From Betaproteobacteria bacterium (GTDB lineage: Bacteria > Pseudomonadota > Gammaproteobacteria > Burkholderiales > Gallionellaceae): a stretch of DNA of 44,160 nucleotides. The notes beneath the pieces were generated by a model. The model saw nothing but the letters and a program-made list of their open reading frames with translations. It made no database searches and was not told where the DNA came from. The stretch lies in NCBI GenBank assembly GCA_021413765.1, contig JAIOPT010000075.1, forward strand, positions 1 to 44,160. Direction: 5' to 3'. This document shows positions 1 through 9,956 of the stretch, one piece after another. Within the stretch, counting starts at the first letter, position 1. Each line of letters begins with the position of its first letter. Position numbers and translations under genes: made by a program.

Positions 1-915
1 CTCGGCAACTTCGCGCAGCAGCATCCACAAGCGTCTCAACTACAACTGCTGGCGCAGCACATTGCCGCGCTCTGCGGAGCAACATTTGGCTTCTTCGGCG
101 AAGCGGCCAATAGTGTGGGCGGATATTTGGCGCAAGCAGTGCCATTCGCCGGTGCTGAACATGGTATGAATGCTTCCGCAATGCTAGCTGCGCAACGCAA
201 GGCTTATATTTTGCTGAATGTCGAAGCGGAACTTGATATGCAGGACCCTCAGCAAGCATTAGCTGCGATGGGCGCGGCAGATATGGTTGTGGCGTTGAGC
301 GCTTACAAACACCACGCTATCGAGTACGCCGATGTGTTATTACCGATTGCTCCATTTACTGAAACCTCTGGGACTTTTATCAGTTCAGAAGGCCGTGTGC
401 AAAGCTTCAAGGGCACAGTCCAGCCGTTAGGTGAGGCGCGTCCGGCATGGAAGGTGCTCCGCGTCTTGGGGAACATGCTTAATATACCCGGTTTTAATTA
501 CAACAACAGTGAAGCAGTTCGCGATGAAGTGCTGGTCGGAACAGACCTGCCTGCCAAACTTGGCAACGTCTTGCATGGTGTGTCGGCGCAAGTGGCAACT
601 TGGGATGTTGCTGGCTTACAGCGCGTCAGCGATGTGCCGATCTATGCCACTGACGCCATTGTGCGCCGCGCCGCTTCGCTACAAAAAACCCGCGATGCCG
701 CCACTCCTTGTGCGCTGATGCATAGCGTGGAACTGAAGAAGCTCAACCTGCAGCCTGGTGAAATGGTCAAATTAACGCAAGGACAAGGCAGTGCGCGACT
801 ACCTGTAATCGCAGATGACAGTTTGCCGCATGGCGTTGTGCGCGTGGCTGCGGGCCATGCTGTAACGGCTGAACTGGGCGCAATGTTTGGAGCTATTATG
901 GTGGAACGCGCATGA
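1..915 (+). CDS. nuoG: NADH-quinone oxidoreductase subunit G, C-terminal part (5' end outside window)
   Basis: The reading frame is open from the first base of the window and ends at TGA 913-915, giving 304 codons of a protein whose start lies upstream. NuoG is the large iron-sulfur and molybdopterin-fold subunit of the peripheral arm of complex I. It carries electrons from NADH towards the quinone site. The visible part matches the C-terminal molybdopterin-oxidoreductase-like domain, for example the stretch around [17 protein letters not shown] (about 70-90 codons after the Met at 115) that is typical of betaproteobacterial NuoG. The iron-sulfur cysteines of the N-terminus would lie outside the window. 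The stop overlaps the nuoH start by four bases (ATGA, 912-915), as expected for translational coupling. Family assignment is firm and strengthened by the following nuoHIJKLMN order. Confidence 0.93.
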   Translation, partial: LGNFAQQHPQASQLQLLAQHIAALCGATFGFFGEAANSVGGYLAQAVPFAGAEHGMNASAMLAAQRKAYILLNVEAELDMQDPQQALAAMGAADMVVALSAYKHHAIEYADVLLPIAPFTETSGTFISSEGRVQSFKGTVQPLGEARPAWKVLRVLGNMLNIPGFNYNNSEAVRDEVLVGTDLPAKLGNVLHGVSAQVATWDVAGLQRVSDVPIYATDAIVRRAASLQKTRDAATPCALMHSVELKKLNLQPGEMVKLTQGQGSARLPVIADDSLPHGVVRVAAGHAVTAELGAMFGAIMVERA

Positions 916-1952
916 CAGAGCTACTGCAATACTTGCAAAACCTGCTTGGTGTGGCTTGGCTGCCGATCTGGACGTTGGTCAAAATTCTGGTCATCGTTGT
1001 TCCCATTATGCTAACTGTGGCTTATCTGACACTGGCAGAACGCAAGGTCATCGGCTACATGCAGGTACGTATCGGTCCAAATCGGGTCGGTTATTTTGGG
1101 CTGCTACAACCGCTCGCAGATGGTCTCAAACTGCTGCTCAAAGAAATTATCATCCCGTCCGGTTCGAATAAATTTCTGTTCATAATCGCGCCCGTCCTTG
1201 CGCTGACGCCTGCTTTGGCGGCTTGGGCAGTAATCCCGTTTGCCGATGGTATGGTGTTGGCCGACGTCAATGCTGGCCTGCTCTACATCTTGGCGATGAC
1301 GTCACTTGGCGTGTACGGCATAATCATTGCGGGTTGGGCATCCAACTCAAAATATGCCTTCATAGGTTCATTGCGCTCGGCCGCACAGATTGTATCCTAC
1401 GAAATCCCCATGGGTTTTGCCTTGGTATGTGTGCTAATGGTTTCGCAGAGCATGAACTTGGGTGACATAGTGCTTGGTCAAAAAAGCAGCGTGGGGCTGT
1501 TCGGCTGGTATTTCATCCCGTTGTTCCCGATGTTCGTGGTGTACTTTATCTCAGGTGTAGCAGAAACCAATCGTGCCCCCTTTGACATGGCTGAAGGTGA
1601 GTCTGAAATTGTAGCTGGCTTCCACGTAGAATATTCCGGTATGGCGTTTGCGCTATTTTTCCTAGCTGAATACGCCAACATGATTATGATTGCCATACTC
1701 ACCGCGATTATGTTCCTTGGCGGTTGGCTGCCTCCCTTTGACATTGCTCCATTTAATTTGCTACCGGGAATTTTCTGGCTACTAGCCAAAACATCCTTTG
1801 TGCTGTTCCTGTTTTTATGGTTCCGTGCCACCTTCCCACGCTATCGCTACGACCAATTGATGCGCTTGGGTTGGAAGGTCTTCATTCCTCTCACGCTGGT
1901 CTGGGTAGTGGTAATTGGTGCCTGGATGCAAACTCCCTATTGGCTGTGGTAA
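912..1952 (+). CDS. nuoH: NADH-quinone oxidoreductase subunit H
   Basis: This 346-residue polytopic membrane protein is the NuoH/ND1 subunit, which forms much of the quinone-binding chamber at the junction of the peripheral and membrane arms of complex I. Recognisable family segments are [18 protein letters not shown] near residue 40 and the loop [19 protein letters not shown] near residue 215, which carries conserved acidic residues of the quinone channel. Several hydrophobic segments run through the whole length, and the size is normal for the family. The ATG overlaps the nuoG stop (ATGA). The gap to nuoI is 20 bases, so it is part of the same operon. Confidence 0.97.
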   Translation: MTELLQYLQNLLGVAWLPIWTLVKILVIVVPIMLTVAYLTLAERKVIGYMQVRIGPNRVGYFGLLQPLADGLKLLLKEIIIPSGSNKFLFIIAPVLALTPALAAWAVIPFADGMVLADVNAGLLYILAMTSLGVYGIIIAGWASNSKYAFIGSLRSAAQIVSYEIPMGFALVCVLMVSQSMNLGDIVLGQKSSVGLFGWYFIPLFPMFVVYFISGVAETNRAPFDMAEGESEIVAGFHVEYSGMAFALFFLAEYANMIMIAILTAIMFLGGWLPPFDIAPFNLLPGIFWLLAKTSFVLFLFLWFRATFPRYRYDQLMRLGWKVFIPLTLVWVVVIGAWMQTPYWLW

Positions 1953-1972
1953 AGCAGTCAAGGATATAAAAA

Positions 1973-2461
1973 ATGGAAAAGATCTCAAATTTCTTTAAAA
2001 CTTTCCTGCTGCTGGAGCTAGTGAAAGGCATGGCCTTGACCGGGCGACATTTTTTCGCACGCAAGATCACAGTGCAGTTTCCGGAAGAAAAAACGCCACA
2101 AGGTTTTCGTTTTCGTGGCCTGCATGCACTGCGTCGCTATGCTAATGATGAGGAGCGCTGTATTGGCTGCAAATTATGCGAAGCAGTATGTCCAGCGATG
2201 GCTATCCATATTGAAACCGAAGAGCGCGCTGACGGCACTCGCCGGACCACACGCTATGACATCGATTTGGTCAAGTGTATTTTTTGCGGCCTATGCGAAG
2301 AAGCTTGTCCGGTGGATGCCATAGTAGAAACTCGCATTCTGGAGTACCACGGTGAGAAGCGCAGTGATCTGTACTACACCAAACCGATGTTGCTGGCAGT
2401 GGGCGAAAAACATGAAGAGCAAATTGCCAAGGATAAGGCATCTGACGCAAAATTCCGTTAA
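1973..2461 (+). CDS. nuoI: NADH-quinone oxidoreductase subunit I (two 4Fe-4S clusters)
   Basis: A 162-residue ferredoxin-like subunit that carries clusters N6a and N6b and passes electrons to N2 next to the quinone site. Two classic 4Fe-4S motifs are visible: [12 protein letters not shown] near residue 60 and [12 protein letters not shown] near residue 100. The amphipathic N-terminus ([12 protein letters not shown]) is typical of NuoI and contacts the membrane arm. Length is normal. It follows nuoH by 20 bases and precedes nuoJ by 80 bases. Confidence 0.97.
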   Translation: MEKISNFFKTFLLLELVKGMALTGRHFFARKITVQFPEEKTPQGFRFRGLHALRRYANDEERCIGCKLCEAVCPAMAIHIETEERADGTRRTTRYDIDLVKCIFCGLCEEACPVDAIVETRILEYHGEKRSDLYYTKPMLLAVGEKHEEQIAKDKASDAKFR

Positions 2462-2541
2462 GAGCATCTTTAAATCAGTGCCATTCCTGGATTTATATTG
2501 GTGACCTTCATGGTTCCAAACACAGTTAAAGGTTTGAGAAT

Positions 2542-3162
2542 ATGTTGATGAGTTTTAATACATTAGTTTTTTATATGTTCGCTGCAATTACGGTGCTTGC
2601 CGCGTTGCGCGTAATTACCGCTCGCAACCCGGTACATGCGGCATTGTTTCTGGTGTTGGCTTTTTGTAGTTCGGCTGGCATCTGGATGTTACTGGAAGCA
2701 GAGTTCCTAGCAATTACCCTTGTTCTAGTGTATGTCGGCGCTGTGATGGTACTCTTTTTGTTTGTGGTAATGATGCTGGACATCAATCTGGAGCAGTTAC
2801 GCGAAGGTTTCTGGCGCTGGTTTCCATTCGGTGCCCTGTTAGCAGTCATCATGGTATTCCAGATGATATGGGTTCTGGGCAATCGCCAAACTGCTGAAAC
2901 TGGTGCAAAAGTGATCAAGCACGCCGCCAATTACAGCAACACCAAAGAGCTTGGACGCTTGATTTACACTGATTATGTTTACCCATTTGAACTGGCAGCG
3001 GTACTTCTGCTAGTGGCGATTGTAGCTGCTATCGCACTTACCTTACGCCGTCGTAAGGATGTTAAATCACAGGAACCAAATATGCAGGTGCTGGTGAAAA
3101 AAGCAGACCGCCTTCGCATTGTATCGGGGGTAGCAGAAGGTAACGAGGACAGCGCGCAGTAG
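2542..3162 (+). CDS. nuoJ: NADH-quinone oxidoreductase subunit J
   Basis: A 206-residue membrane subunit of complex I (NuoJ/ND6) with about five hydrophobic helices. The conserved segment EAEFLAITLVLVYVGAVMVL (about residues 52-71) holds the third helix with the pi-bulge region that is thought to couple redox chemistry to proton pumping. The ATG at 2542 has an AAAGG ribosome site about nine bases upstream. A second in-frame ATG at 2548 is possible and would shorten the protein by two residues. The C-terminal tail is hydrophilic. The 80-base gap before it and 73-base gap after it are the largest in the operon. Confidence 0.96.
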   Translation: MLMSFNTLVFYMFAAITVLAALRVITARNPVHAALFLVLAFCSSAGIWMLLEAEFLAITLVLVYVGAVMVLFLFVVMMLDINLEQLREGFWRWFPFGALLAVIMVFQMIWVLGNRQTAETGAKVIKHAANYSNTKELGRLIYTDYVYPFELAAVLLLVAIVAAIALTLRRRKDVKSQEPNMQVLVKKADRLRIVSGVAEGNEDSAQ

Positions 3163-3235
3163 TAAACGCCTTGAACGACTGATATCAGTGTAGTGTCATC
3201 TGTCTGCTTACATGAAGATTCAATAAGGAAAGTAT

Positions 3236-3547
3236 ATGTTGAACTTGAGTTTGTCGCATTATTTGGTATTTGGTGCAATATTATTTGCTATTGGCGTAGT
3301 GGGTATTTTTTTGAACCGCAAGAATATCATCGTACTGTTGATGTCCATTGAATTGATGCTACTCGCGGTAAATACAAATTTTGTCGCATTTTCACATTAT
3401 CTGAATGACATATCCGGGCAAATATTCGTGTTCTTTATCCTCACCGTGGCTGCTGCTGAAGCAGCTATCGGCTTAGCGATTCTGATAGTGTTATTTCGTA
3501 ACCTGCGTACCATCAACGTAGATGATCTCGGCAGCTTGAAAGGTTAA
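3236..3547 (+). CDS. nuoK: NADH-quinone oxidoreductase subunit K
   Basis: A 103-residue, three-helix membrane subunit (NuoK/ND4L) of the proton-pumping arm. The buried glutamate helices are visible in [19 protein letters not shown] (about residues 33-51) and in [19 protein letters not shown] (about 65-83), both diagnostic for the family. The ATG at 3236 follows an AAGGAA ribosome site. The gap to nuoL is eight bases. Length matches the usual 100-103 residues. Confidence 0.97.
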   Translation: MLNLSLSHYLVFGAILFAIGVVGIFLNRKNIIVLLMSIELMLLAVNTNFVAFSHYLNDISGQIFVFFILTVAAAEAAIGLAILIVLFRNLRTINVDDLGSLKG

Positions 3548-3555
3548 CAGCGCAA

Positions 3556-5601
3556 ATGAGTACTATGGAAAATCTATATTTGCTGGTTCCTTTGGCTCCC
3601 CTGGCTGGCGCAATACTCGCCGGTTTGTTTGGCCAAGTGCTGGGGCGTACATGGACGCATCGCATTACCATCCTGCTGGTGGCTACGTCTTTCGCTGCCT
3701 CACTGCTGATTTTTCAGGATGTCATGGCAGGACATACATTCAACGGTACAGTTTATCAATGGATGACCGCGGGTGATACGCGATTCGAGGTCGGCTTCCT
3801 GATTGATCGCCTAACCGTAATGATGATGCTGGTGGTGACTTTCGTATCCCTGATGGTGCATATTTATACTATAGGTTATATGGTAGAAGATGCTGGCTAT
3901 CAACGTTTCTTCAGTTATATTTCGTTGTTTACCTTCTCTATGCTAATGCTGGTGATGGCCAACAATTTTCTCCAGCTGTTTTTTGGCTGGGAAGCGGTGG
4001 GTTTAGTATCTTATTTATTGATTGGTTTTTGGTACACACGCCCTACGGCGATTTACGCCAACCTTAAAGCTTTCTTGGTCAACCGTGTGGGGGATTTCGG
4101 TTTCTTGCTCGGCATCGGCTTGGTGCTGATGGTGTTTGGCACACTGGATTATGCTGCAGTGTTTGCCAGCTCGCACCTTTACGCCAACGACATAGCACCG
4201 ATCCCTGGTGTATCGTGGAATGTGATTAGCGCTATCTGCATCCTGCTATTCATTGGTGCGATGGGTAAATCGGCGCAATTTCCGCTGCATGTCTGGCTGC
4301 CAGACTCGATGGAGGGTCCGACTCCAATTTCCGCACTAATCCACGCTGCGACGATGGTGACCGCCGGAATCTTTATGGTGGCGCGCATGTCGCCGCTGTT
4401 TGAACTGTCCGATACTGCGTTATCTTTTGTTATGGTGATCGGCGCAATTACCGCGCTGTTCATGGGCTTCCTCGGCATTATCCAGAACGATATCAAGCGT
4501 GTAGTGGCCTATTCTACGCTGTCGCAACTAGGCTACATGACGGTAGCGCTGGGCGCTTCTGCTTATTCGGTGGCAATTTTTCATCTAATGACCCACGCTT
4601 TTTTCAAGGCGTTGCTTTTCCTCGCCGCTGGTTCAGTGATCATCGCCATGCATCATGTCCAGGACATCCGCCAGATGGGAGGCTTGCGTAAATATATGCC
4701 GATCACTTGGTTCACCTTTCTGATCGGTTCCCTGGCGTTAATTGGCACACCGTTCCTATCCGGTTTCTATTCCAAAGACAGCATCATCGAAGCGGTGGCG
4801 TTGTCGCATCTTCCCGGGTCTGGCTTTGCCTACTTTGCAGTGGTGGCCGGCGTTTTCGTTACTGCCTTCTATTCGTTCCGTTTGTATTTCTTGGTGTTTC
4901 ATGGAAAAGAGCATTTCGGCAAAGCTAATTCTGTTGCACATGGCTCTCAAAATGCGCCTCACGACGACCTTGCTGACATCCATGTTGCGCACGATGACCA
5001 TCATGGTCTAGCTCCAGGCCAGAAGCCGCACGAAACCTCATGGGTAGTCTGGATGCCTTTGGTGTTGCTTGCAATCCCTTCTGTAGTCATTGGTTTCCTT
5101 GCTGTCGAGCCGATGTTGTTTGGCGACTATTTCAAGGGGGCAATTTTTATCAACCACGAGTTGCACCCGTCCATGGAAGAACTTAGGCACGAGTTCCACA
5201 GCGCTTGGGCCATGACCATACATGGGCTTTCTTCTTTGCCATTCTGGCTGGCATTAGCTGGAGTTGTTATGGCGTGGGTTTTTTACCTGAAAATTCCTAG
5301 TATTCCTGGTGCGATCAAACAAAAATTTAGCTTCATTTATACAGTGCTGGACAACAAATATTACTTTGATCGTTTCAATGATTGGTTCTTTGCCTCTGGT
5401 GCTCGTAAGGCTAGCCGCTGCTTATGGAAATTTGGCGATATAAAACTAATTGATGGCCTAATGGTAAACGGCACTGCGCGTTTGGTCGGCATGTTCTCCA
5501 ACGTGTTGCGCCACATTCAAACCGGTTACATCTACCACTATGCGTTTTCCATGATTATCGGCGTATTTCTGCTGCTTACGATACGCACTTGGTTCGAATA
5601 A
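3556..5601 (+). CDS. nuoL: NADH-quinone oxidoreductase subunit L
   Basis: A 681-residue antiporter-like subunit (NuoL/ND5) at the distal end of the membrane arm of complex I, one of the proton-translocating channels. Family segments include FFGWEAVGLVSYLLIGFWY near residue 145, AQFPLHVWLPDSMEGPTP near 240 and YSTLSQLGYMTVALG near 320. These carry the channel lysines and the acidic residue of the broken helix. The last ~100 residues fit the long lateral helix and terminal transmembrane helix specific to NuoL. A histidine-rich loop near residues 455-490 (several H and HDDHH) is unusual but within what the family tolerates. Confidence 0.97.
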   Translation: MSTMENLYLLVPLAPLAGAILAGLFGQVLGRTWTHRITILLVATSFAASLLIFQDVMAGHTFNGTVYQWMTAGDTRFEVGFLIDRLTVMMMLVVTFVSLMVHIYTIGYMVEDAGYQRFFSYISLFTFSMLMLVMANNFLQLFFGWEAVGLVSYLLIGFWYTRPTAIYANLKAFLVNRVGDFGFLLGIGLVLMVFGTLDYAAVFASSHLYANDIAPIPGVSWNVISAICILLFIGAMGKSAQFPLHVWLPDSMEGPTPISALIHAATMVTAGIFMVARMSPLFELSDTALSFVMVIGAITALFMGFLGIIQNDIKRVVAYSTLSQLGYMTVALGASAYSVAIFHLMTHAFFKALLFLAAGSVIIAMHHVQDIRQMGGLRKYMPITWFTFLIGSLALIGTPFLSGFYSKDSIIEAVALSHLPGSGFAYFAVVAGVFVTAFYSFRLYFLVFHGKEHFGKANSVAHGSQNAPHDDLADIHVAHDDHHGLAPGQKPHETSWVVWMPLVLLAIPSVVIGFLAVEPMLFGDYFKGAIFINHELHPSMEELRHEFHSAWAMTIHGLSSLPFWLALAGVVMAWVFYLKIPSIPGAIKQKFSFIYTVLDNKYYFDRFNDWFFASGARKASRCLWKFGDIKLIDGLMVNGTARLVGMFSNVLRHIQTGYIYHYAFSMIIGVFLLLTIRTWFE

Positions 5602-5631
5602 TATGCATAGCGAGAAACTGAAGGAATAAGC

Positions 5632-7116
5632 ATGATTTTTGGATTTCCCCTATTAAGCGTTGCCATCTGGCTGCCAATTATTTTTGGTCTGCTGGTTCTA
5701 GCCACTGGCAACGATCGCAATGCACCGTTAGCACGTGTCATCGCACTGGTTGGTTCGATTCTTGGCTTCCTGGTCACTATTCCGCTGTATGTTGACTTTG
5801 ACAAGATGACCAGTGCCATGCAGTTCGTTGAGTTGCGCGACTGGGTTACCCATTTCAACATCCATTATCATCTCGGCGTAGACGGCATTTCGGTGCTGTT
5901 CGTCCTGCTTAACAGTTTCTTTACTCCGCTGGTTGTGATCGCTGGCTGGAAGGTAATCGAGAAACGTGTAGCGCAATACCTTGCGGCATTCCTCATCATG
6001 TCCGGCTTAGTCAATGGCGTATTCGTCTCGCTCGACGCGGTGCTGTTCTATGTATTCTGGGAAGCCATGCTGATCCCGATGTTCATCATCATTGGTGTAT
6101 GGGGCGGCACTAATCGCGTGTATGCGGCGGTCAAATTTTTTCTATACACTTTTTTCGGTTCGGTGCTGATGCTGATTGCACTGCTATACCTGTACATCCA
6201 CTCCGGTGGTAGCTTCGCGATTCTTGATTACCACCAGATGGCTATCCCGATGACTGCGCAGATATTGGTATTCATTGCCTTCTTTATGGCATTCTCGGTA
6301 AAAGTACCTATGTTCCCGGTGCACACATGGCTACCCGATGCACACGTAGAAGCGCCTACTGGTGGTTCCGTGGTATTAGCGGCGATTTTGCTGAAAGTTG
6401 GAGCATACGGCTTTATTCGCTTCTCCATGCCTATCGTGCCGGATGCCAGCCATCACCTTGCTGGCGTGATGATTGCGTTGTCGCTAATCGCAGTAGTCTA
6501 TATTGGACTGGTTGCATTGGTTCAAACCGACATGAAAAAATTGGTGGCGTATTCTTCTATTTCACACATGGGTTTCGTGACGTTGGGTTTTTTCATTTTT
6601 AATGCCTACGGCATGGAGGGCGCGCTGTTACAAATGATTTCGCATGGCTTTATATCAGGCGCGCTATTTCTATGTATAGGTGTGTTGTATGACCGCATGC
6701 ACACACGCAATATCGCCGACTATGGCGGCGTGGCCAACAAAATGCCAGTGTTCGCCGCATTCTTTATACTGTTTGCCATGGCAAATGTCGGACTGCCCGG
6801 CACCAGCGGTTTTGTCGGTGAATTCATGGTGATAATGGGTACGGTCAAAGTCAATTTCTGGTACGCCTTCACTGCCGCCACCATACTGGTTTTCGGCGCA
6901 GCCTACACGCTGTGGATGGTAAAGCGAGTGATCTTCGGCGCGGTCGCCAACCAGCACGTAGCACAATTAACTGATATTACTTTGCGCGAAAAACTGATGT
7001 TCGTTATTTTGGCACTGACTGTACTGGGCATGGGCCTGTATCCACTACCATTCACCGAAATCATGCACGCATCCGTGAACGACTTGCTGGTACATATTGC
7101 CCGCTCCAAGTTATAA
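5632..7116 (+). CDS. nuoM: NADH-quinone oxidoreductase subunit M
   Basis: A 494-residue antiporter-like subunit (NuoM/ND4) of complex I, forming the second proton channel. Conserved parts are [16 protein letters not shown] near residue 82, [18 protein letters not shown] near 142 (essential glutamate), [19 protein letters not shown] near 225 and [15 protein letters not shown] near 302. Length is normal. It starts 30 bases after nuoL with a GGAATAAGC leader and is followed by nuoN after 22 bases. Confidence 0.97.
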   Translation: MIFGFPLLSVAIWLPIIFGLLVLATGNDRNAPLARVIALVGSILGFLVTIPLYVDFDKMTSAMQFVELRDWVTHFNIHYHLGVDGISVLFVLLNSFFTPLVVIAGWKVIEKRVAQYLAAFLIMSGLVNGVFVSLDAVLFYVFWEAMLIPMFIIIGVWGGTNRVYAAVKFFLYTFFGSVLMLIALLYLYIHSGGSFAILDYHQMAIPMTAQILVFIAFFMAFSVKVPMFPVHTWLPDAHVEAPTGGSVVLAAILLKVGAYGFIRFSMPIVPDASHHLAGVMIALSLIAVVYIGLVALVQTDMKKLVAYSSISHMGFVTLGFFIFNAYGMEGALLQMISHGFISGALFLCIGVLYDRMHTRNIADYGGVANKMPVFAAFFILFAMANVGLPGTSGFVGEFMVIMGTVKVNFWYAFTAATILVFGAAYTLWMVKRVIFGAVANQHVAQLTDITLREKLMFVILALTVLGMGLYPLPFTEIMHASVNDLLVHIARSKL

Positions 7117-7138
7117 GCTATCACCAACTGAGGAATTT

Positions 7139-8590
7139 ATGAGTTACTTGTCCACCCTATCCTCCGCCTACGCAGAAATTTTTCTGCTGGTGATGGCGAG
7201 TTCAATCCTGATCGTGGATCTCTTTATCACCGACCCGAATAAAACGCTGACCTACATACTGGTGCAACTGACTCTTCTAAGTTGCGCACTAATCACCGTG
7301 ACGACCCATGAACCGGGCGTGGTTCACCTATTCAATAACATGTTCGTTGACGACTTAATGTCCGATGTACTCAAACTATTAAGCTACCTGGCCGTATCCA
7401 TGGTGTTAGTGTATTCGCGTAGCTATTTGATATTGCGCGGACTATTCACGGGCGAGTTCATGGTGCTGACATTATTTGCCCTGCTCGGCATGATGGTGAT
7501 GATCTCCGCTACCCACTTTATTACTCTATATATTGGGCTGGAACTGCTGTCACTCAGCCTGTATGCGATGGTTGCGCTGCAACGCGATTCCGCCACTGCC
7601 ACTGAAGCTGCGATGAAATATTTCATTCTAGGCGCACTTGCTTCCGGCTTGCTATTGTATGGGATGTCCATGTTGTATGGCGCTACCGGTACGCTTGCAG
7701 TTGCGGCTGTCTCCGATGCCATCACGCACGGTGTCGAAAACAAGGCATTGCTAGTATTCGGCTTGGTGTTCATGGTGGCGGGTCTAGCTTTCAAGCTGGG
7801 CGCAGTTCCATTTCATATGTGGGTGCCAGACGTTTACCATGGTGCACCCACTGCTGTAACCATGCTAATCGGCTCCGCACCCAAGTTAGCCGTCTTCGCT
7901 TTCGTTATGCGAATTTTGGTGGACGGCTTGCAGCCGCTGGTCATGCACTGGTCTGGCATGCTAGCTATCCTCGCTGTTCTGTCCATGGCTATTGGTAATA
8001 TTACCGCCATTGCGCAGACTAACCTTAAGCGCATGCTGGCTTACTCCACCATCGCGCATATGGGTTTTTTATTGCTCGGCGTATTGAGCGGCGGCATTGA
8101 TGGTTATAGTTCCGCCATGTTCTACGTAGTAATTTATGTGCTAATGAGCCTTGGTGGTTTCGGCATGATCATGCTGCTTTCGCGTGAAGGTTTCGAAGCT
8201 GACATGCTCAACGACTTTAAGGGACTTAACCAGCGCAGCCCTTGGCTCGCTTTCATGATGCTTATATTAATGTTCTCTATGGCAGGGGTACCGCCGACGG
8301 CAGGCTTCTACGCCAAACTTTCTGTATTACAAGCGGTAGTGGGCGCCGGGCACATTCCTCTTGCCGTAATGGCGGTGTTGTTCTCATTGATAGGCGCATT
8401 TTATTATCTGCGTATCGTCAAGTTAATGTATTTCGATTCTCCAGAAACCCATGTCAAAATTTCCATCCAGCCTGACAACGGCTTGCTGATTTCCATTAAC
8501 GGGCTGGCGATATTGGCCTTGGGTATTATGCCCAGCACATTGATAACGGTATGCGCAATAGCTGTGCAGAAGTCATTAATGTTGCATTAA
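7139..8590 (+). CDS. nuoN: NADH-quinone oxidoreductase subunit N
   Basis: A 483-residue antiporter-like subunit (NuoN/ND2), the third proton channel and the last gene of the operon. Motifs are [19 protein letters not shown] near residue 128, [19 protein letters not shown] near 220 and [19 protein letters not shown] near 297. The frame can be extended upstream to a TTG at 7097 inside the end of nuoM, but ATG 7139 has a GAGGA ribosome site five bases upstream and gives the usual NuoN N-terminus, so I chose it. The strong terminator that follows marks the end of the nuo transcript. Confidence 0.96.
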   Translation: MSYLSTLSSAYAEIFLLVMASSILIVDLFITDPNKTLTYILVQLTLLSCALITVTTHEPGVVHLFNNMFVDDLMSDVLKLLSYLAVSMVLVYSRSYLILRGLFTGEFMVLTLFALLGMMVMISATHFITLYIGLELLSLSLYAMVALQRDSATATEAAMKYFILGALASGLLLYGMSMLYGATGTLAVAAVSDAITHGVENKALLVFGLVFMVAGLAFKLGAVPFHMWVPDVYHGAPTAVTMLIGSAPKLAVFAFVMRILVDGLQPLVMHWSGMLAILAVLSMAIGNITAIAQTNLKRMLAYSTIAHMGFLLLGVLSGGIDGYSSAMFYVVIYVLMSLGGFGMIMLLSREGFEADMLNDFKGLNQRSPWLAFMMLILMFSMAGVPPTAGFYAKLSVLQAVVGAGHIPLAVMAVLFSLIGAFYYLRIVKLMYFDSPETHVKISIQPDNGLLISINGLAILALGIMPSTLITVCAIAVQKSLMLH

Positions 8591-8608
8591 ACGAATCTGC
8601 AATGCCGA

Positions 8609-8645
8609 AAACAAAAACTCCCGCACTCGACGGGAGTTTTTGTTT
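8609..8645 (+). terminator. Intrinsic terminator of the nuo operon
   Basis: A perfect 15-bp inverted repeat (8609-8623 with 8631-8645) closes a seven-base loop. The stem has the CTCCCG/CGGGAG core and ends in a run of T on the + strand, starting 18 bases after the nuoN stop. The symmetric A and T tracts mean it could also act on transcripts from the other side. Confidence 0.9.
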
Positions 8646-8823
8646 GTGATTGAATAGTCACGCAAAAATTTAATGCGCTATCCCCCACTTTTGCCAGCTG
8701 CGTTTTTCACGGTATTGCGCCCTCACCCAATAAAAAACTCGTCATACGCAAAGTAAACGATGAAGATGTGATGATAAGCAAATTGCACTTCTTATATTCT
8801 AAATTGATAAAGGTGAACATCCA

Positions 8824-9675
8824 GTGAACGTTATCTCAATTCCCATGCTTGCAGCATTATTGCTACTGCTTGCTGATTGCGGAGCGCAAGCAGCTGGCAT
8901 CAAGAGCAAAGCCGCTACGCCTATTGTGAAAAAAAAGGTATCTACGCCGCCAGAAGATCCATTTCTGTTGTTACAGAAAGCTGCTGCACGAGGAGATGCT
9001 GAGGCGCAATACAATCTCGGCTGGAAGTATTCCAAGGGTGACGGCGTGCTCAAGGATGCTGCCAAGAGTTTCGAGTGGTTACAGAAAGCTGCCGCTCAAG
9101 GTCATGCCGGAGCGCAATTCATCCTCGGCGTGATGTATGCCAAAGGTGATGGAACATCCAAGAACGCTGTTAAAACTATTGAATGGTTCCAGAAAGCAGC
9201 TAATCAAGGGCATGCTGAAGCGCAATTTTTCCTTGGCGTGATGCATACCTATGGCGAAGGCGTGCCTAAAGACGTTTCGAAGGCGATGGAGTGGTATCAG
9301 AAAGCGGCTGCTCAGGGGCATACCGAAGCGCAATACAACCTCGGTTGGATGTATTCCAATGGCGAAGGTGTACGCAAGGATATTGCCAAGACTGTTGAGT
9401 GGTTTCAAAATGCAGCTGCTCAGCAGCATGCCGAAGCGCAATACAATCTAGGCATAATGTATCGAGATGGTGAAGGCGTAACCAAGGACATTGCGAAAGC
9501 AACAGAGTGGCTTCAGAAAGCGGCTGATCAGCAACATGCCGATGCACAATACAATCTAGGTTTGATGTATCGAGATGGTGAAGGCGTAACCAAAGATTCT
9601 ACGAAAGCTATTGAGTGGTTTCAAAAAGCGGCTAGTCAAGGGCATAAAAAAGCACAATTCATACTTAACATGTGA
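8824..9675 (+). CDS. Secreted Sel1-like repeat protein
   Basis: A 283-residue protein made of a signal peptide followed by Sel1-like (TPR-type, ~36 residue) repeats. Six clear repeats carry the pattern AxAQxxLGxMYxxGxGVxKD, starting near residues 58, 94, 130, 166, 202 and 238, and a seventh is partial at the C-terminus (KKAQFILNM). The N-terminus is hydrophobic and ends in AQAAG, a fair signal-peptidase I site. A Cys at residue 20 sits in LLADCG, an imperfect lipobox, so lipoprotein processing is possible but doubtful. The start is GTG with AAAGG about ten bases upstream; the ATG at 8845 is an alternative. Repeats five and six are nearly identical, pointing to recent internal duplication. Sel1 proteins act as protein-protein scaffolds; the partner cannot be told from here. 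Confidence 0.88.
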   Translation: MNVISIPMLAALLLLLADCGAQAAGIKSKAATPIVKKKVSTPPEDPFLLLQKAAARGDAEAQYNLGWKYSKGDGVLKDAAKSFEWLQKAAAQGHAGAQFILGVMYAKGDGTSKNAVKTIEWFQKAANQGHAEAQFFLGVMHTYGEGVPKDVSKAMEWYQKAAAQGHTEAQYNLGWMYSNGEGVRKDIAKTVEWFQNAAAQQHAEAQYNLGIMYRDGEGVTKDIAKATEWLQKAADQQHADAQYNLGLMYRDGEGVTKDSTKAIEWFQKAASQGHKKAQFILNM

Positions 9676-9830
9676 GGGTGTCCTGCATTTTGTAAAAAAC
9701 GGTAGTGTCAGATCAGGTCTGAGCTAGTACATCCAGAGTGGATGGGCCTAGTGGCTACATACGAGTCCTTTCTATTGAAACTCATTATCATCGTATGACT
9801 TCTTTCACACAAAAATTCTGACAGGCTCTG

Positions 9831-9950
9831 GTGGGGGCGGTGATGCGCAAACTGGCACATTTTATTTACGGGGTGATCAAATTGGGGCAGCCATTTGATG
9901 TCAGTTTTGCAGGCCGCAATCTTGATTTCCAAGATGATCTGACCCCGTGA
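9831..9950 (+). pseudogene. Remnant of IS110-family transposase C-terminus
   Basis: Forty codons (9831-9950) read VGAVMRKLAHFIYGV and end NLDFQDDLTP then a stop. The segment MRKLxHxxYGVxKxGxPFD followed by LDFQD is the usual C-terminus of IS110-family transposases. Nothing upstream in any frame continues the enzyme, so this is a fragment. A nine-base inverted pair, GTCAGATCA at 9707-9715 and TGATCTGAC at 9935-9943, brackets the piece. The fragment lies between the Sel1 gene and the convergent GGDEF/EAL gene. Confidence 0.6.
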
Positions 9951-9956
9951 TTGTGT

